The notes beneath the pieces were generated by a model, which saw nothing but the letters and a program-made list of their open reading frames with translations, was not told where the DNA came from and did not search any database. This document shows, in pieces, positions 44,226-52,999 of a DNA stretch of 64,000 nucleotides; the stretch's first letter is position 1, and every line of letters starts with the position of its first letter. This DNA comes from Bacteroides faecis MAJ27 (GTDB taxonomy: Bacteria > Bacteroidota > Bacteroidia > Bacteroidales > Bacteroidaceae): NCBI RefSeq assembly GCF_900106755.1, contig NZ_FNNN01000022.1:39691-103690 (forward strand), written 5' to 3'. The position numbers and the translations under genes were made by a program.

Positions 44226-44297
44226 GGCCTTGTAGTTCAACGGATAGAATAGAAGTTTCCTAAACTTTAGATAGGGGTTCGATTCCCCTCGGGGCTA
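44226..44297 (+). tRNA. tRNA-Arg (anticodon CCT)
   Basis: Folds as a full cloverleaf: acceptor GGCCTTG with CGGGGCT (wobble pairs at the first and fifth pairs), D arm GTTC/GAAT, anticodon arm GAAGT-TTCCTAA-ACTTT with anticodon CCT, and T arm AGGGG-TTCGATT-CCCCT. Discriminator A; CCA is not encoded. Reads AGG codons. Confidence 0.92.
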
Positions 44298-44413
44298 CTT
44301 AAGAAGATCTGTAGGGAGCTGTGTTGTTTGCTTTCATACTGTACAAGTTTAAAGTTTTACAATGGTCTCTTTTAAGATTAACGTCTTATAGCTTCTATTT
44401 GTTTTAATAATCA

Positions 44414-44457
44414 ATAGAAAAAGCCTCTTCCGAATATTCGGAAGAGGCTTTTTCTAT
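44414..44457. terminator. Bidirectional terminator between tRNA-Arg and secDF
   Basis: A perfect palindrome: AAAAAGCCTCTTCCGAAT and its complement ATTCGGAAGAGGCTTTTT, giving a T run on both strands. It ends secDF 13 bases past its stop and can end the tRNA transcript. Confidence 0.92.
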
Positions 44458-44469
44458 TTCTGGATTGTA

Positions 44470-47400
44470 TTAATCTTCCGTAGTAGTTGTTACTACTTTT
44501 TTGCTCTTCATCATGTTGTATGCAATCGGAGATGCAATAAACAATGAAGATAAAGTACCGATCACAACACCGAGGATCATAGCGAATGCGAAGCTGCGAA
44601 TTGAATCACCACCGAGGATGAAGATACACAGCAATACGATCAACGTACTCAATGAAGTATTGATGGTACGAGCCAGTGTCGTGTTCAGAGAGTCATTGAA
44701 CAACTGACGTTTGTCGCGTTTCGGATACAAGCCGAAGAACTCACGTACACGGTCGAAGATTACCACCTTATCATTAATAGAGTAACCGATAGCTGTCAGG
44801 ATAGCACCGATAAATGTCTGGTCGATTTCCAATGAGAACGGAACGAATCCCCACAACAGTGAGTAAGCACCGATAATCATGATCGTATCACAAGTCAGAG
44901 CTACGATAGAACCAATACTGTAAGCGATGTTGCGGAAACGGATCAAGATATACAGACCGATAGCGATCAGAGCCAGAACAACTGACCATACGGCACCTGT
45001 CTTGATATCGTCTGCGATACTCGGACCTACTTTCTGTGAACTTACGATACTACCACCTGTGTGATTGTCACGGTCGATGAAAGTAGCCAGTGTGATGTTC
45101 TGTGTCAGCAACGGCTTCAGTGTTTCGTATAAGTATGATTCGATCTCAGAGTCTACATTGTTACCTTCGTCTGCGATACGGTAGTTGGTACTGATACGTA
45201 CTGTTTTCTTGTCTGTACCGATAGCGATCACATTTACATTTACATCTTCACCAAACTTGTCAGCGATCAGTTCACGAACTTGTTCCGGTTCTACCGGATT
45301 CTCGAATTGTACCTTGAAGTTACGTCCACCGGTGAAGTCAATACTTTGACTTAAACCACGTAATGCAAACGAACCAATACAAACAAGGATAATAGCGCTT
45401 ACGATGATCAGTGACTTCTTATTGGTTCCCATGAAGTCGAAACGGGTATTTACCAGCAAGTTTCTGGAAATCTTGGAAGTAAATGTCAGGTTCAGCCACT
45501 TGTCTTTATTCATGAAGTGTTCGTAAACCAGACGAGTCATGAACACAGCAGTGAAGAAGGATACAAGGATACCGATAATCAATGTAGTGGCAAAACCACG
45601 GATAGGACCTGTACCGAAGTTGAACAGGATGATACCGGTGATGATAGATGTCAGGTTGGAGTCGAAGATAGCAGAGAAGGCATTTGAATAACCGTCAGCC
45701 AATGCTTTCTTCACACCCTTGCCGGCACGAAGCTCTTCTTTTGTACGTTCATAGATAAGTACGTTCGCATCCACCGCCATACCGAGTGACAACACCATAC
45801 CGGCAATACCGGACATGGTCAGTGCCGCCTGGAAGGATGAAAGGATACCCAGCGTGAAGAAGAAGTTCAGGAACAATGCGCAGTTGGCAACCATACCCGG
45901 GATGAAGCCATACATGGAACACATATAGATCATCAACAGTATCAAAGCTACAACGAATGAGAAAATACCTGCGTTAATAGATTCCTGACCCAGAGACGGA
46001 CCTACGATATCTTCCTGTACGATGTGAGCCGGAGCCGGCATCTTACCTGATTTCAATACGTTAGCTAAGTCCTTTGCCTGTTCCGGAGTGAAGTGACCTG
46101 TAATCTGTGAGCGTCCGCCTGTGATTTCAGAGTTTACGTTCGGAGCAGAATATACATAATTATCAAGAACGATAGCGATAGAACGACCGATGTTCTGCTT
46201 GGTCAACTGTGCCCAGCGGCGTGCACCGTCAGAGTTCATTGTCATGCTGACAGCCGGTTTACTGTATTGGTCGAATTCATCTTTTGCATCTGTTACTACG
46301 TCACCTTCCAACGGAGCTTTACCGTTACGTTCAGTAGATTTGATGGCATACAGTTCGAATGTCTGTCCTTTTTTATCGAATTCAGAAGGAGAAACGCCCC
46401 ATTTCAGACGAAGATCCTTCGGAAGTTCTGACTGGATTTCGGGCATGCTCAGATATCTGTTGATATCAGCAGTATCCTTATAGTTAGCATAGCCGATAAC
46501 CGGACCCTGACCGCTTGAATTCAACTGAAGAATAGCCAGCAACGGATATTGCTTTTTGATTTCTTCCATGTTTGCTCCAGCTTTTTCGTCTTTGGCATCT
46601 CCTTTCAGAGTAGCTGCGAGGCTGTCGGCAACGCTTACGGCTTTTTTGGCCGGAGTAGCTTCTGTCAGTTTGGCTGCAGGGATTGTGTCTGCTGTTGTGT
46701 TAGTAGCTGTAGAGTCAGCAGCCGTTTCCTGTGACAGGATAGCACGCAATTTTGAGTCAGCCGATTGCATAGCCGGAAGAATCTCTTTTGCAGTATATGT
46801 TTCCCAGAATTCGAGGTTAGCCGAACCTTGAAGAAGTTTTCTCACACGTTCCGGCTCCTTGATACCCGGAAGTTCCACCATGATACGGCCCATCTTATCT
46901 TCGAGGCTTTGGATGTTCGGCTGAACAACACCAAAGCGGTCGATACGGGTACGAAGCACGTTGTATGAGTTTTCAACGGCAGCCTTTACTTCTGCTCTCA
47001 ATACTTTTTCTACTTCAGCATCTGATGATTTCTGGTTAACTTTATCTTTCAACTGTTGTGTCGCGAAGAGTTCAGAAAGTTTTGCGCCCGGAGCAGTCTT
47101 CTGGTATTCTCTGACGAACAAGGTAATGATGTCGTCCTGGCTGTTGACAGCTTGCTTTGCAGCTTCATTCAACGCTTTGTTGAAATTCTCATCTGGCTTG
47201 TTGTCAGCCAATGCTCTGATAACATCAGGCACAGAGACTTCAAGGATAACATTCATACCACCTTTTAGGTCCAAACCTAAACTGATCTCCATTTCACGAC
47301 AATCTTTCAGCGTCCAGTTCCACAGCATTACTTTCTCATTGGAGAGAGAGTCAAGGTAGTCTTGTTCTACTTTCGGGTCACCGTTCGCAATCTCTTTCGC

Positions 47401-47502
47401 CTTATTTGTGTAATGGCGAGTTACGAAGGAGAAGGAGAGGTAGAACACGCATACCAGCGTGAGTAGTACCGCAAAAACCTTTACAAATCCTTTGTTTTGC
47501 AT
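44470..47502 (-). CDS. secDF: Protein translocase SecDF fusion
   Basis: Inner-membrane RND-type protein that helps the SecYEG translocon pull proteins through using the proton gradient. The 1010 residues fuse SecD (about 1-640) and SecF (about 690-1000), as is usual in Bacteroidetes. SecD shows GLDLKGGMNVILEV and GIAGMVLSLGMAVDANVLIYER; SecF shows SIDFTGGRNFKVQF and AIGYSINDKVVIFDRVRE. About twelve membrane helices. Between the SecD periplasmic subdomains lies a low-complexity Ala/Thr/Lys-rich insert of about 70 residues (near 255-325). Confidence 0.96.
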   Translation of the reverse strand: MQNKGFVKVFAVLLTLVCVFYLSFSFVTRHYTNKAKEIANGDPKVEQDYLDSLSNEKVMLWNWTLKDCREMEISLGLDLKGGMNVILEVSVPDVIRALADNKPDENFNKALNEAAKQAVNSQDDIITLFVREYQKTAPGAKLSELFATQQLKDKVNQKSSDAEVEKVLRAEVKAAVENSYNVLRTRIDRFGVVQPNIQSLEDKMGRIMVELPGIKEPERVRKLLQGSANLEFWETYTAKEILPAMQSADSKLRAILSQETAADSTATNTTADTIPAAKLTEATPAKKAVSVADSLAATLKGDAKDEKAGANMEEIKKQYPLLAILQLNSSGQGPVIGYANYKDTADINRYLSMPEIQSELPKDLRLKWGVSPSEFDKKGQTFELYAIKSTERNGKAPLEGDVVTDAKDEFDQYSKPAVSMTMNSDGARRWAQLTKQNIGRSIAIVLDNYVYSAPNVNSEITGGRSQITGHFTPEQAKDLANVLKSGKMPAPAHIVQEDIVGPSLGQESINAGIFSFVVALILLMIYMCSMYGFIPGMVANCALFLNFFFTLGILSSFQAALTMSGIAGMVLSLGMAVDANVLIYERTKEELRAGKGVKKALADGYSNAFSAIFDSNLTSIITGIILFNFGTGPIRGFATTLIIGILVSFFTAVFMTRLVYEHFMNKDKWLNLTFTSKISRNLLVNTRFDFMGTNKKSLIIVSAIILVCIGSFALRGLSQSIDFTGGRNFKVQFENPVEPEQVRELIADKFGEDVNVNVIAIGTDKKTVRISTNYRIADEGNNVDSEIESYLYETLKPLLTQNITLATFIDRDNHTGGSIVSSQKVGPSIADDIKTGAVWSVVLALIAIGLYILIRFRNIAYSIGSIVALTCDTIMIIGAYSLLWGFVPFSLEIDQTFIGAILTAIGYSINDKVVIFDRVREFFGLYPKRDKRQLFNDSLNTTLARTINTSLSTLIVLLCIFILGGDSIRSFAFAMILGVVIGTLSSLFIASPIAYNMMKSKKVVTTTTED

Positions 47503-47592
47503 TTTACTTTTAATTTATGATGATTACTTTTTTAATTTAATTTTCAGTTAAATTCTGTCGTATACAAGTTCTTTTTGCCGCATACAAGGCTG

Positions 47593-47600
47593 CAAATATA
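47593..47600 (-). promoter_or_regulatory. -7 box of secDF
   Basis: On the minus strand TATATTTG fits TAnnTTTG, 91 bases before the start. A clear -33 box is not seen. Confidence 0.55.
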
Positions 47601-47636
47601 GTTTTTTTTTCACATTCATATGTAATAAGCCCTCAA

Positions 47637-47670
47637 ATATTTGATGTTTAAGGGCTTTTTTGCCGTTTTA
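47637..47670. terminator. Hairpin after the M3 peptidase gene
   Basis: AAGCCCT (47637-47643) pairs with AGGGCTT (47661-47667), with an inner CAAATATTTG palindrome. The T run is on the + strand side; on the minus strand, where the peptidase gene ends, it is weak. The 3' arm reaches the stop codon region. Confidence 0.5.
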
Positions 47671-49755
47671 TTTCATTCCTCTGTTTTTCAGTAGCGGCTC
47701 CAGACTCGGTTCTGCACCGCGGAAATTCTTATAAAGTATCATCGGATCTTCGCTGTCTCCCTTCTCCAATACGTTGTAGCGGAACAGGTCGGCTGTATTT
47801 TTATCAAAGATTCCATGTTCTTTGAACGCTTCAAAGGCATCATTGTCAAGTACATTCGCCCAAAGGTAACTGTAGTATCCGGCAGCGTATCCGCCAATGA
47901 TATGATTGAAGTATGTGACACGGTAACGGGGAGCTATTTCGGGGATCAGTCCGAGCTTGTCCATCGCTTCTTTTTCGAAAGCGAGCATATCCAGATTATT
48001 TACATCTGTTATCATATGAAGGTTCATGTCGAGAATGGCGGCAGCCAGTAACTCGGTAGTCATGAATCCTTGGTTGAATGTTTTCTGTTTCAGAATCTTT
48101 TCGATGATTTCATCGGGGATTACTTCACCGGTTTGATAATGTTTCGCATACATTTTCAGTACTTCCGGTTCGGTGGCCCAGTGTTCGTTGATCTGAGAAG
48201 GAAGTTCAACAAAGTCGCGTACAACATTGGTACCGGAGGTTCCTTTGTATTCGCACTTTGTCAGCAAGCCATGCAGCGCATGACCGAACTCGTGGAATAA
48301 GGTCTCTACTTCGTCCATTGTCAACAAAGAAGGAGTGTCGCCGACAGGTTTGGTGAAACTGCATACGTTGCATACCAACGGACGGGTTGTTCCCTGCTGT
48401 TCGCGGTAATTGCTCATCCATGCGCCGCCGCTTTTTCCGGAACGGGGGAAATAGTCAACATAGAAAATACCCAGTTGGGAGCCGTCGGCGTCTTTCACTT
48501 CGAAGACTTCCACATCCGGATGGTAAGTTGGGATACCTTCCAGTTTGCTCAGAGTGATACCATATAATTTGTTGGCGACTGCAAAAGCTCCTTCGCGTAC
48601 ATTTTCCAGTTTGAAGTAAGGCTTGGTGTCTTCTTCGGAGAGGTTGTATTTCTCTTTGCGAAGTTTCTCGGTGTAATACCACCAGTCCCATGCTTCCAAT
48701 TTCTCGCCTTTGCCTTCTTTATCCATTAACTGTTGGAGTTCTGTGGCTTCGACTTTCGCTTTCGGCAAGGCATAGCTCCAAAGGTCATTCAGCAGACTCA
48801 TTACATTGCTGTCATTCTTTGCCATTGTTTCGTCCAGTACAAAGTTGGCATAGTTATTGAAACCTAATAAGTTAGCTTTTTCCAGACGGAGGGAGACAAT
48901 CTTCCGGATGGTTTCTTTATTGTCATTCTTGTCGTTATTGTTTCCACGGTTGATGTATGCCTTATACATTTTCTCGCGGAGCGGGCGATTCTCTGAGTAT
49001 TGCAGGAACGGCAGGCGGCTGGCATTGTGAAGGGTGAACAGCCACTTTCCGGATTGTCCGGCAGCTTTAGCCTCTTCGGCTGCACTTTGGCAGAACCATT
49101 CGGGCAATCCGGATAAATCTTCTTTTTTGTCTACGAAAAGTTGGAAGGCATTGTTTTCATTCAGAACATTATTGCTGAATGTAATACCCAAGGTAGAAAG
49201 TTCTTTGTTGATTTCGCGGAGACGCGCCTGTTTCTCTGTATCTAAATTAGCTCCCGAACGGACGAAACTTTTGTAGGTTTTATCCAGCAGACGTTTCTGT
49301 TCTGTGGTCAGATTCATTGAATCTTTCTGTTGGTATACAGCGTTTACACGTTTGAAAAGTTCTTGATTCAGAGAGATGTTATCTTCGTGCTCGGAAAGGA
49401 CTGGTGCCATTTTGATAGAGAGCTCGGTCAGTTCATCGGTTGTTTCCGCATCCGTCATATTGAAGAAAATGGCACTTACACGGTCCAGAATGGGTGCGCT
49501 GTTGTCCAAAGCTACAATCGTGTTGTCGAAGGTAGGTACTTCCGGGCTTTCGATAATTGCCTGGATATTCTGGTTCTGTTCTTCAATACCTTTCAAAAAG
49601 GCGGGTTCGTAATGTTCCAGTTTGATTTTATCGAAGGAAGGAACACCATACTCTGTTTGAAATTCAGTGAAGAAAGGATTGCTTTCTGTTTTTGTTCCAC
49701 AGGAGTACATCATACAACTTGCTGCTAAAATGGTTAAAGTTTTTCTAATCATCAT
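47668..49755 (-). CDS. dcp: M3-family metallopeptidase lipoprotein (peptidyl-dipeptidase Dcp-like)
   Basis: Zinc peptidase of 695 residues that removes dipeptides from peptide C-termini. It starts with a lipoprotein signal (MMYSC, Cys about 19), so it faces the periplasm or surface, unlike the cytoplasmic E. coli Dcp. N-terminal NPFFTEFQTEYGVPSFDKI is characteristic. The zinc site is LFHEFGHALHGLL with the third ligand Glu in RDFVELPSQINEHW. Start may be either of two adjacent ATGs. It follows the phosphatase-family gene by 25 bases. Confidence 0.94.
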   Translation of the reverse strand: MMIRKTLTILAASCMMYSCGTKTESNPFFTEFQTEYGVPSFDKIKLEHYEPAFLKGIEEQNQNIQAIIESPEVPTFDNTIVALDNSAPILDRVSAIFFNMTDAETTDELTELSIKMAPVLSEHEDNISLNQELFKRVNAVYQQKDSMNLTTEQKRLLDKTYKSFVRSGANLDTEKQARLREINKELSTLGITFSNNVLNENNAFQLFVDKKEDLSGLPEWFCQSAAEEAKAAGQSGKWLFTLHNASRLPFLQYSENRPLREKMYKAYINRGNNNDKNDNKETIRKIVSLRLEKANLLGFNNYANFVLDETMAKNDSNVMSLLNDLWSYALPKAKVEATELQQLMDKEGKGEKLEAWDWWYYTEKLRKEKYNLSEEDTKPYFKLENVREGAFAVANKLYGITLSKLEGIPTYHPDVEVFEVKDADGSQLGIFYVDYFPRSGKSGGAWMSNYREQQGTTRPLVCNVCSFTKPVGDTPSLLTMDEVETLFHEFGHALHGLLTKCEYKGTSGTNVVRDFVELPSQINEHWATEPEVLKMYAKHYQTGEVIPDEIIEKILKQKTFNQGFMTTELLAAAILDMNLHMITDVNNLDMLAFEKEAMDKLGLIPEIAPRYRVTYFNHIIGGYAAGYYSYLWANVLDNDAFEAFKEHGIFDKNTADLFRYNVLEKGDSEDPMILYKNFRGAEPSLEPLLKNRGMK

Positions 49756-49780
49756 GGTATTTATTAAAGTTTTTTCTGTT

Positions 49781-50866
49781 TTATTGCTTGCCTATATAGC
49801 ACCAGATCGGGTAATGGTCCGAATCTTTAATCGAACGGTCTACGGTACAGTTATAGGCTTTCAGATTGGGACTGATCAGAATATTGTCTATCCGGAAATA
49901 GAATTTATTCAGATTATAGGAGATACCCAGTCCCCTGCCGGATTGTGTGAAAGCGTCATCCAGTTGTTGTGTAAGGATGCGATGGGTGTACGAAATGGAA
50001 GCGTCGTTGAAGTCGCCACAGGCAATAATAGTGGGATATTGGCTGTTTGCAATGATGCTGGCTACGGAATCCGCCTGTGAAGAACGGATGGCTGATGCTT
50101 CCGCCAGTTTCTTTATTAATTGTCGGAGCCCCGTTTTTACTTTCTTTGCGTCCGGGTCTTTTATCATATCCTCATAGATTACCTTGTCTTCTTTCGTCAG
50201 TTTGTTGGATTCTAGATGGTTGTTTATGAGGGTAATGGTGTCTTCATTTACTTTCAGAGTGTACTGCATTGATCCATTGTAAGTACTTTCATATTGGATG
50301 GGACGTGCCGAAAGTATGGGAAACTTAGAGAAGCAAGCTAACTGGCTGCCTCCTTTTTCCGGATTGTGGATAGAGCGGTAAGGATATGCCTTTAATGCTT
50401 TCCTAATGTCTTCTGCTGTCAGATATTTCTTGTTTCCAGTTGAATTGTACTCTTGAAGGCAGATGATATCAGCTTTGCTGTCGGCAAGGTAGGATAATAT
50501 TGGATTTTTTTCGTCCTTCTTTTCTAAATTGTTAAACCCCATAACGTTGTAGGACAAGAACTTGATGCTGCCGTCCGGTATCGTTTCTACCGTAAAATTA
50601 ATGGGGATATAGGTCCGTATTTGTGGGATACATACCAGAAACCCGATGATCGGCAGTAAGGCATAGCGATAGCTGATGATGGTCCAAAAGATAACAAAGC
50701 ATAGGTTGATAGCCAGAAATATAGGGAAAGCAAGCCCCAGACAGGAAGCTATCGGATGTATTTTGGGTTGGAGATATGGGCTATAGGCACTCAAAATCAA
50801 CATCCCTACAAAGAGGGCGTTGATTGCTAATATCAAATAAAGGACAAATTTGCCAATGTGTTCCAT
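49781..50866 (-). CDS. Membrane-anchored endonuclease/exonuclease/phosphatase-family protein
   Basis: Three N-terminal transmembrane helices (about 5-30, 38-62, 66-88) anchor a C-terminal EEP domain. The fold motifs are LSYNVMGFNN, IICLQEYNS (metal Glu), TLINNHLESNKL, IIACGDFND (catalytic Asp/Asn) and SDHYPIWCYIG (final Asp-His). These domains cleave phosphodiesters in DNA, lipids or small molecules; the target is unknown. It starts 4 bases after the rhomboid stop, so it is part of the rhomboid operon. Confidence 0.9.
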   Translation of the reverse strand: MEHIGKFVLYLILAINALFVGMLILSAYSPYLQPKIHPIASCLGLAFPIFLAINLCFVIFWTIISYRYALLPIIGFLVCIPQIRTYIPINFTVETIPDGSIKFLSYNVMGFNNLEKKDEKNPILSYLADSKADIICLQEYNSTGNKKYLTAEDIRKALKAYPYRSIHNPEKGGSQLACFSKFPILSARPIQYESTYNGSMQYTLKVNEDTITLINNHLESNKLTKEDKVIYEDMIKDPDAKKVKTGLRQLIKKLAEASAIRSSQADSVASIIANSQYPTIIACGDFNDASISYTHRILTQQLDDAFTQSGRGLGISYNLNKFYFRIDNILISPNLKAYNCTVDRSIKDSDHYPIWCYIGKQ

Positions 50867-50870
50867 TCTT

Positions 50871-51773
50871 TTATCTTTTGCTTGCGTCGAACAAGCTCTT
50901 CTTCTCTTCCGTCGTCAGGCTTTCATAACCGGATTTTTTCAGCTTCTCCAAAATACGGTCTACCTCATCCGATTGTGCTTTCTTACGGGCATTATAATCA
51001 TAATCTTTCTCGCGACTTGTATCGCTTCCATAGTGTACTTTCATTTTGGGTTTGCGTTTCCATGCCTTTTTCTGAAACAGGGAAGCGAAGCCGTCGATGA
51101 ACCAGTTAATGCCGGAAGTCAGATCTTTTCCTTTGCTCAGGCTGGCTGCAAACCAGAGTCCGGCAAGTGCACCGCCTAAGTGTGCGATATGTCCTCCTGC
51201 ATTATTGGAAGTAATAAAGAGTAAGTCTGTTCCGATAACGATCAGTGCCAGATACTTTAAACGAACGGCGCCAAAAAGGAAAAGCTGTACCCGATAGTTC
51301 GGTTCTCTGTAAGCGGTAGCTGCTACGATGGCCAGCACGGAGGCAGAAGCACCAACCAATGTAGCGTGCGGTAATACCTCGCTAAAATAAGGGAATATGT
51401 TATAAGCTGCCATGTAGAACAACCCTCCACAGATACCTCCTAATACATATACCCCCCGCAAGTGTTTTCCCGAGAAGAAATAGAGAAACAAACTTCCGAA
51501 CCAGTATAGCCAGAGCATGTTGAACAAGATATGCAGGAAACCTGCATGCATAAACATGTAGGTAAGTAATGACCATGGCTGGATGATAAACCGGTGAAGG
51601 GAAGCCGGAAGGGCGAATAAATCGAATATCCCCGCTGCACTAAGGTTGAACAACTGCAATACTACACTAATTAACGTACCGATAACGAAGATTCCTACGT
51701 TAATATAAATCAGTCGGATGAAAGTGTTTCCTCTTCTGAATGTTTCTTTTAAATCAGCTATAATATGTCCCAT
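50871..51773 (-). CDS. Rhomboid-family intramembrane serine protease (larger copy)
   Basis: A 300-residue protease that cuts within membranes. Six hydrophobic helices; the catalytic Ser is in TLVGASASVLAIV and the His in GGHIAHLGGALAG. The helix-2 motif is HAGFLHILFNMLWLYWFG. A basic C-terminal tail follows (KKAWKRKPKMK, then RKKAQSDEVDRILEKLKKSGYESLT), typical of Bacteroidetes copies. Its start overlaps the end of the smaller rhomboid by 20 bases. Confidence 0.94.
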   Translation of the reverse strand: MGHIIADLKETFRRGNTFIRLIYINVGIFVIGTLISVVLQLFNLSAAGIFDLFALPASLHRFIIQPWSLLTYMFMHAGFLHILFNMLWLYWFGSLFLYFFSGKHLRGVYVLGGICGGLFYMAAYNIFPYFSEVLPHATLVGASASVLAIVAATAYREPNYRVQLFLFGAVRLKYLALIVIGTDLLFITSNNAGGHIAHLGGALAGLWFAASLSKGKDLTSGINWFIDGFASLFQKKAWKRKPKMKVHYGSDTSREKDYDYNARKKAQSDEVDRILEKLKKSGYESLTTEEKKSLFDASKR

Positions 51774-52428
51774 TATTTCTACTTTTTTTTCTCCAATACA
51801 TAATCAGGATAAATCCGAATATCATACCTCCCAAGTGGGCAAAGTGGGCTACATTATCTCCGGGATTATTAGCAAAGCCGGCATACAGTTCGATCAAAGC
51901 ATAACCGATAACGAAGTATTTGGCTTTGATAGGGAAAGGCAGCGGAAAGATGAATAGCTGGTTGTTGGGGAACAACATACCGAATGCGAGCAAAATGGCA
52001 TATACAGCTCCCGAAGCGCCCACGGTAGTCAGCATATTTAGAAAATCTCCCATGGGAATGATGCCTGTTCCTATATCCACCTGTGAATAGTGGCTGTAGT
52101 CCACTACATATTTAATGTATTGCACTCCTTCTTGGATAAGTCCTGCGCCGATACCACAGACGATATAATAAAAAAGGAAACGTTTCGGTCCCCAGGTCCG
52201 TTCAAGAACAGTTCCAAACATGAAAACAGCAAACATATTGAAAAAAATGTGGCTGAACCCGCCATGCATGAACATATAAGTGATAAGCTGTGCCGGATTG
52301 AAGTCACTGGCGAGGAAAAAATGTAATCCCAGATAATTAGTCAGATCGATACCGTATCGTTGAGCGACAAGTGTCCCGAAAAAGACTAGTACATTGATAA
52401 TTATCAGGTTTTTAGTTACAGTTGGCAT
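51754..52428 (-). CDS. Rhomboid-family intramembrane serine protease (smaller copy)
   Basis: Start ATG 52428 (MPTVTKNLIIINVLVF) is preferred; 224 residues. Catalytic Ser in TVGASGAVYAILLAFG and His in NVAHFAHLGGMIFG; helix-2 motif HGGFSHIFFNMFAVFMFG. It overlaps the downstream rhomboid gene by 20 bases, so the pair is translated from one message, together with the EEP-family gene. Substrates are unknown. Confidence 0.94.
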   Translation of the reverse strand: MPTVTKNLIIINVLVFFGTLVAQRYGIDLTNYLGLHFFLASDFNPAQLITYMFMHGGFSHIFFNMFAVFMFGTVLERTWGPKRFLFYYIVCGIGAGLIQEGVQYIKYVVDYSHYSQVDIGTGIIPMGDFLNMLTTVGASGAVYAILLAFGMLFPNNQLFIFPLPFPIKAKYFVIGYALIELYAGFANNPGDNVAHFAHLGGMIFGFILIMYWRKKSRNNGTYYS

Positions 52429-52552
52429 AATTTTATATTCTGAATATTTAAGTAATGAACGCAAAAGTACGAATAAATTCTGTTTTAAAGCATGGAAAAG
52501 CTTCCCTATTAGCTCTTTTTCAATAATTTGCTGCGTTTTTTTTATGTTTTTA

Positions 52553-52583
52553 TTTGATATATTGTTTTGTTCATCTATATTTG
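52553..52583 (+). promoter_or_regulatory. Promoter of the HU gene
   Basis: TTTG at 52553-52556 and TATATTTG at 52576-52583, 19 bases apart, match the Bacteroides consensus. Start of transcription near 52590. Confidence 0.78.
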
Positions 52584-52643
52584 TAAAGTCGTAATGGGAA
52601 ATCTTTTGTGTAACATATATATTAATTAATCATTTTACGTATC

Positions 52644-52916
52644 ATGAATAAGTCTGAACTTATTAGTGCAATGGCTGCTGAAGCTCAAATGAGTAAAGCC
52701 GATGCGAAGAAAGCTCTTGATGCTTTCATTTTTTCAGTTACTAACGCTATGAAAGCTGGTGATAAGGTAGCTTTGGTTGGTTTTGGAACGTTCTCTGTAA
52801 GTGAAAGAGCGGCAAGAACTGGTATTAATCCTTCTACAAAGGCGGCTATTACTATTCCTGCAAAGAAAGTAGCTAAGTTTAAAGCTGGTGCTGAATTGTC
52901 TGCAGCTGTTGAATAA
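52644..52916 (+). CDS. HU-family histone-like DNA-binding protein
   Basis: A 90-residue nucleoid protein that bends DNA as a dimer. N-terminal helices MNKSELISAMAAEAQMSKAD are followed by the HU signature VGFGTFSVSERAARTGINP and a beta arm (ATKAAITIPAKKVAKFKAG-like). Codon use indicates high expression. It has its own promoter and terminator. Confidence 0.96.
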   Translation: MNKSELISAMAAEAQMSKADAKKALDAFIFSVTNAMKAGDKVALVGFGTFSVSERAARTGINPSTKAAITIPAKKVAKFKAGAELSAAVE

Positions 52917-52943
52917 ACATATAGTTGAAAGAAATTAGAAGAG

Positions 52944-52969
52944 GGAGGCGCGATACGTCTCCTTTTTTT
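52944..52969 (+). terminator. Terminator of the HU gene
   Basis: GGAGGCG (52944-52950) pairs with CGTCTCC (52956-52962), followed by seven T. Confidence 0.82.
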
Positions 52970-52970
52970 G

Positions 52971-52978
52971 TATCTTTG
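52971..52978 (+). promoter_or_regulatory. -7 box of argS
   Basis: TATCTTTG fits TAnnTTTG and directly follows the HU terminator, 22 bases before the argS start. The leader would be very short. Confidence 0.55.
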
Positions 52979-52999
52979 CGCGCAAGAAACAACTTGATT

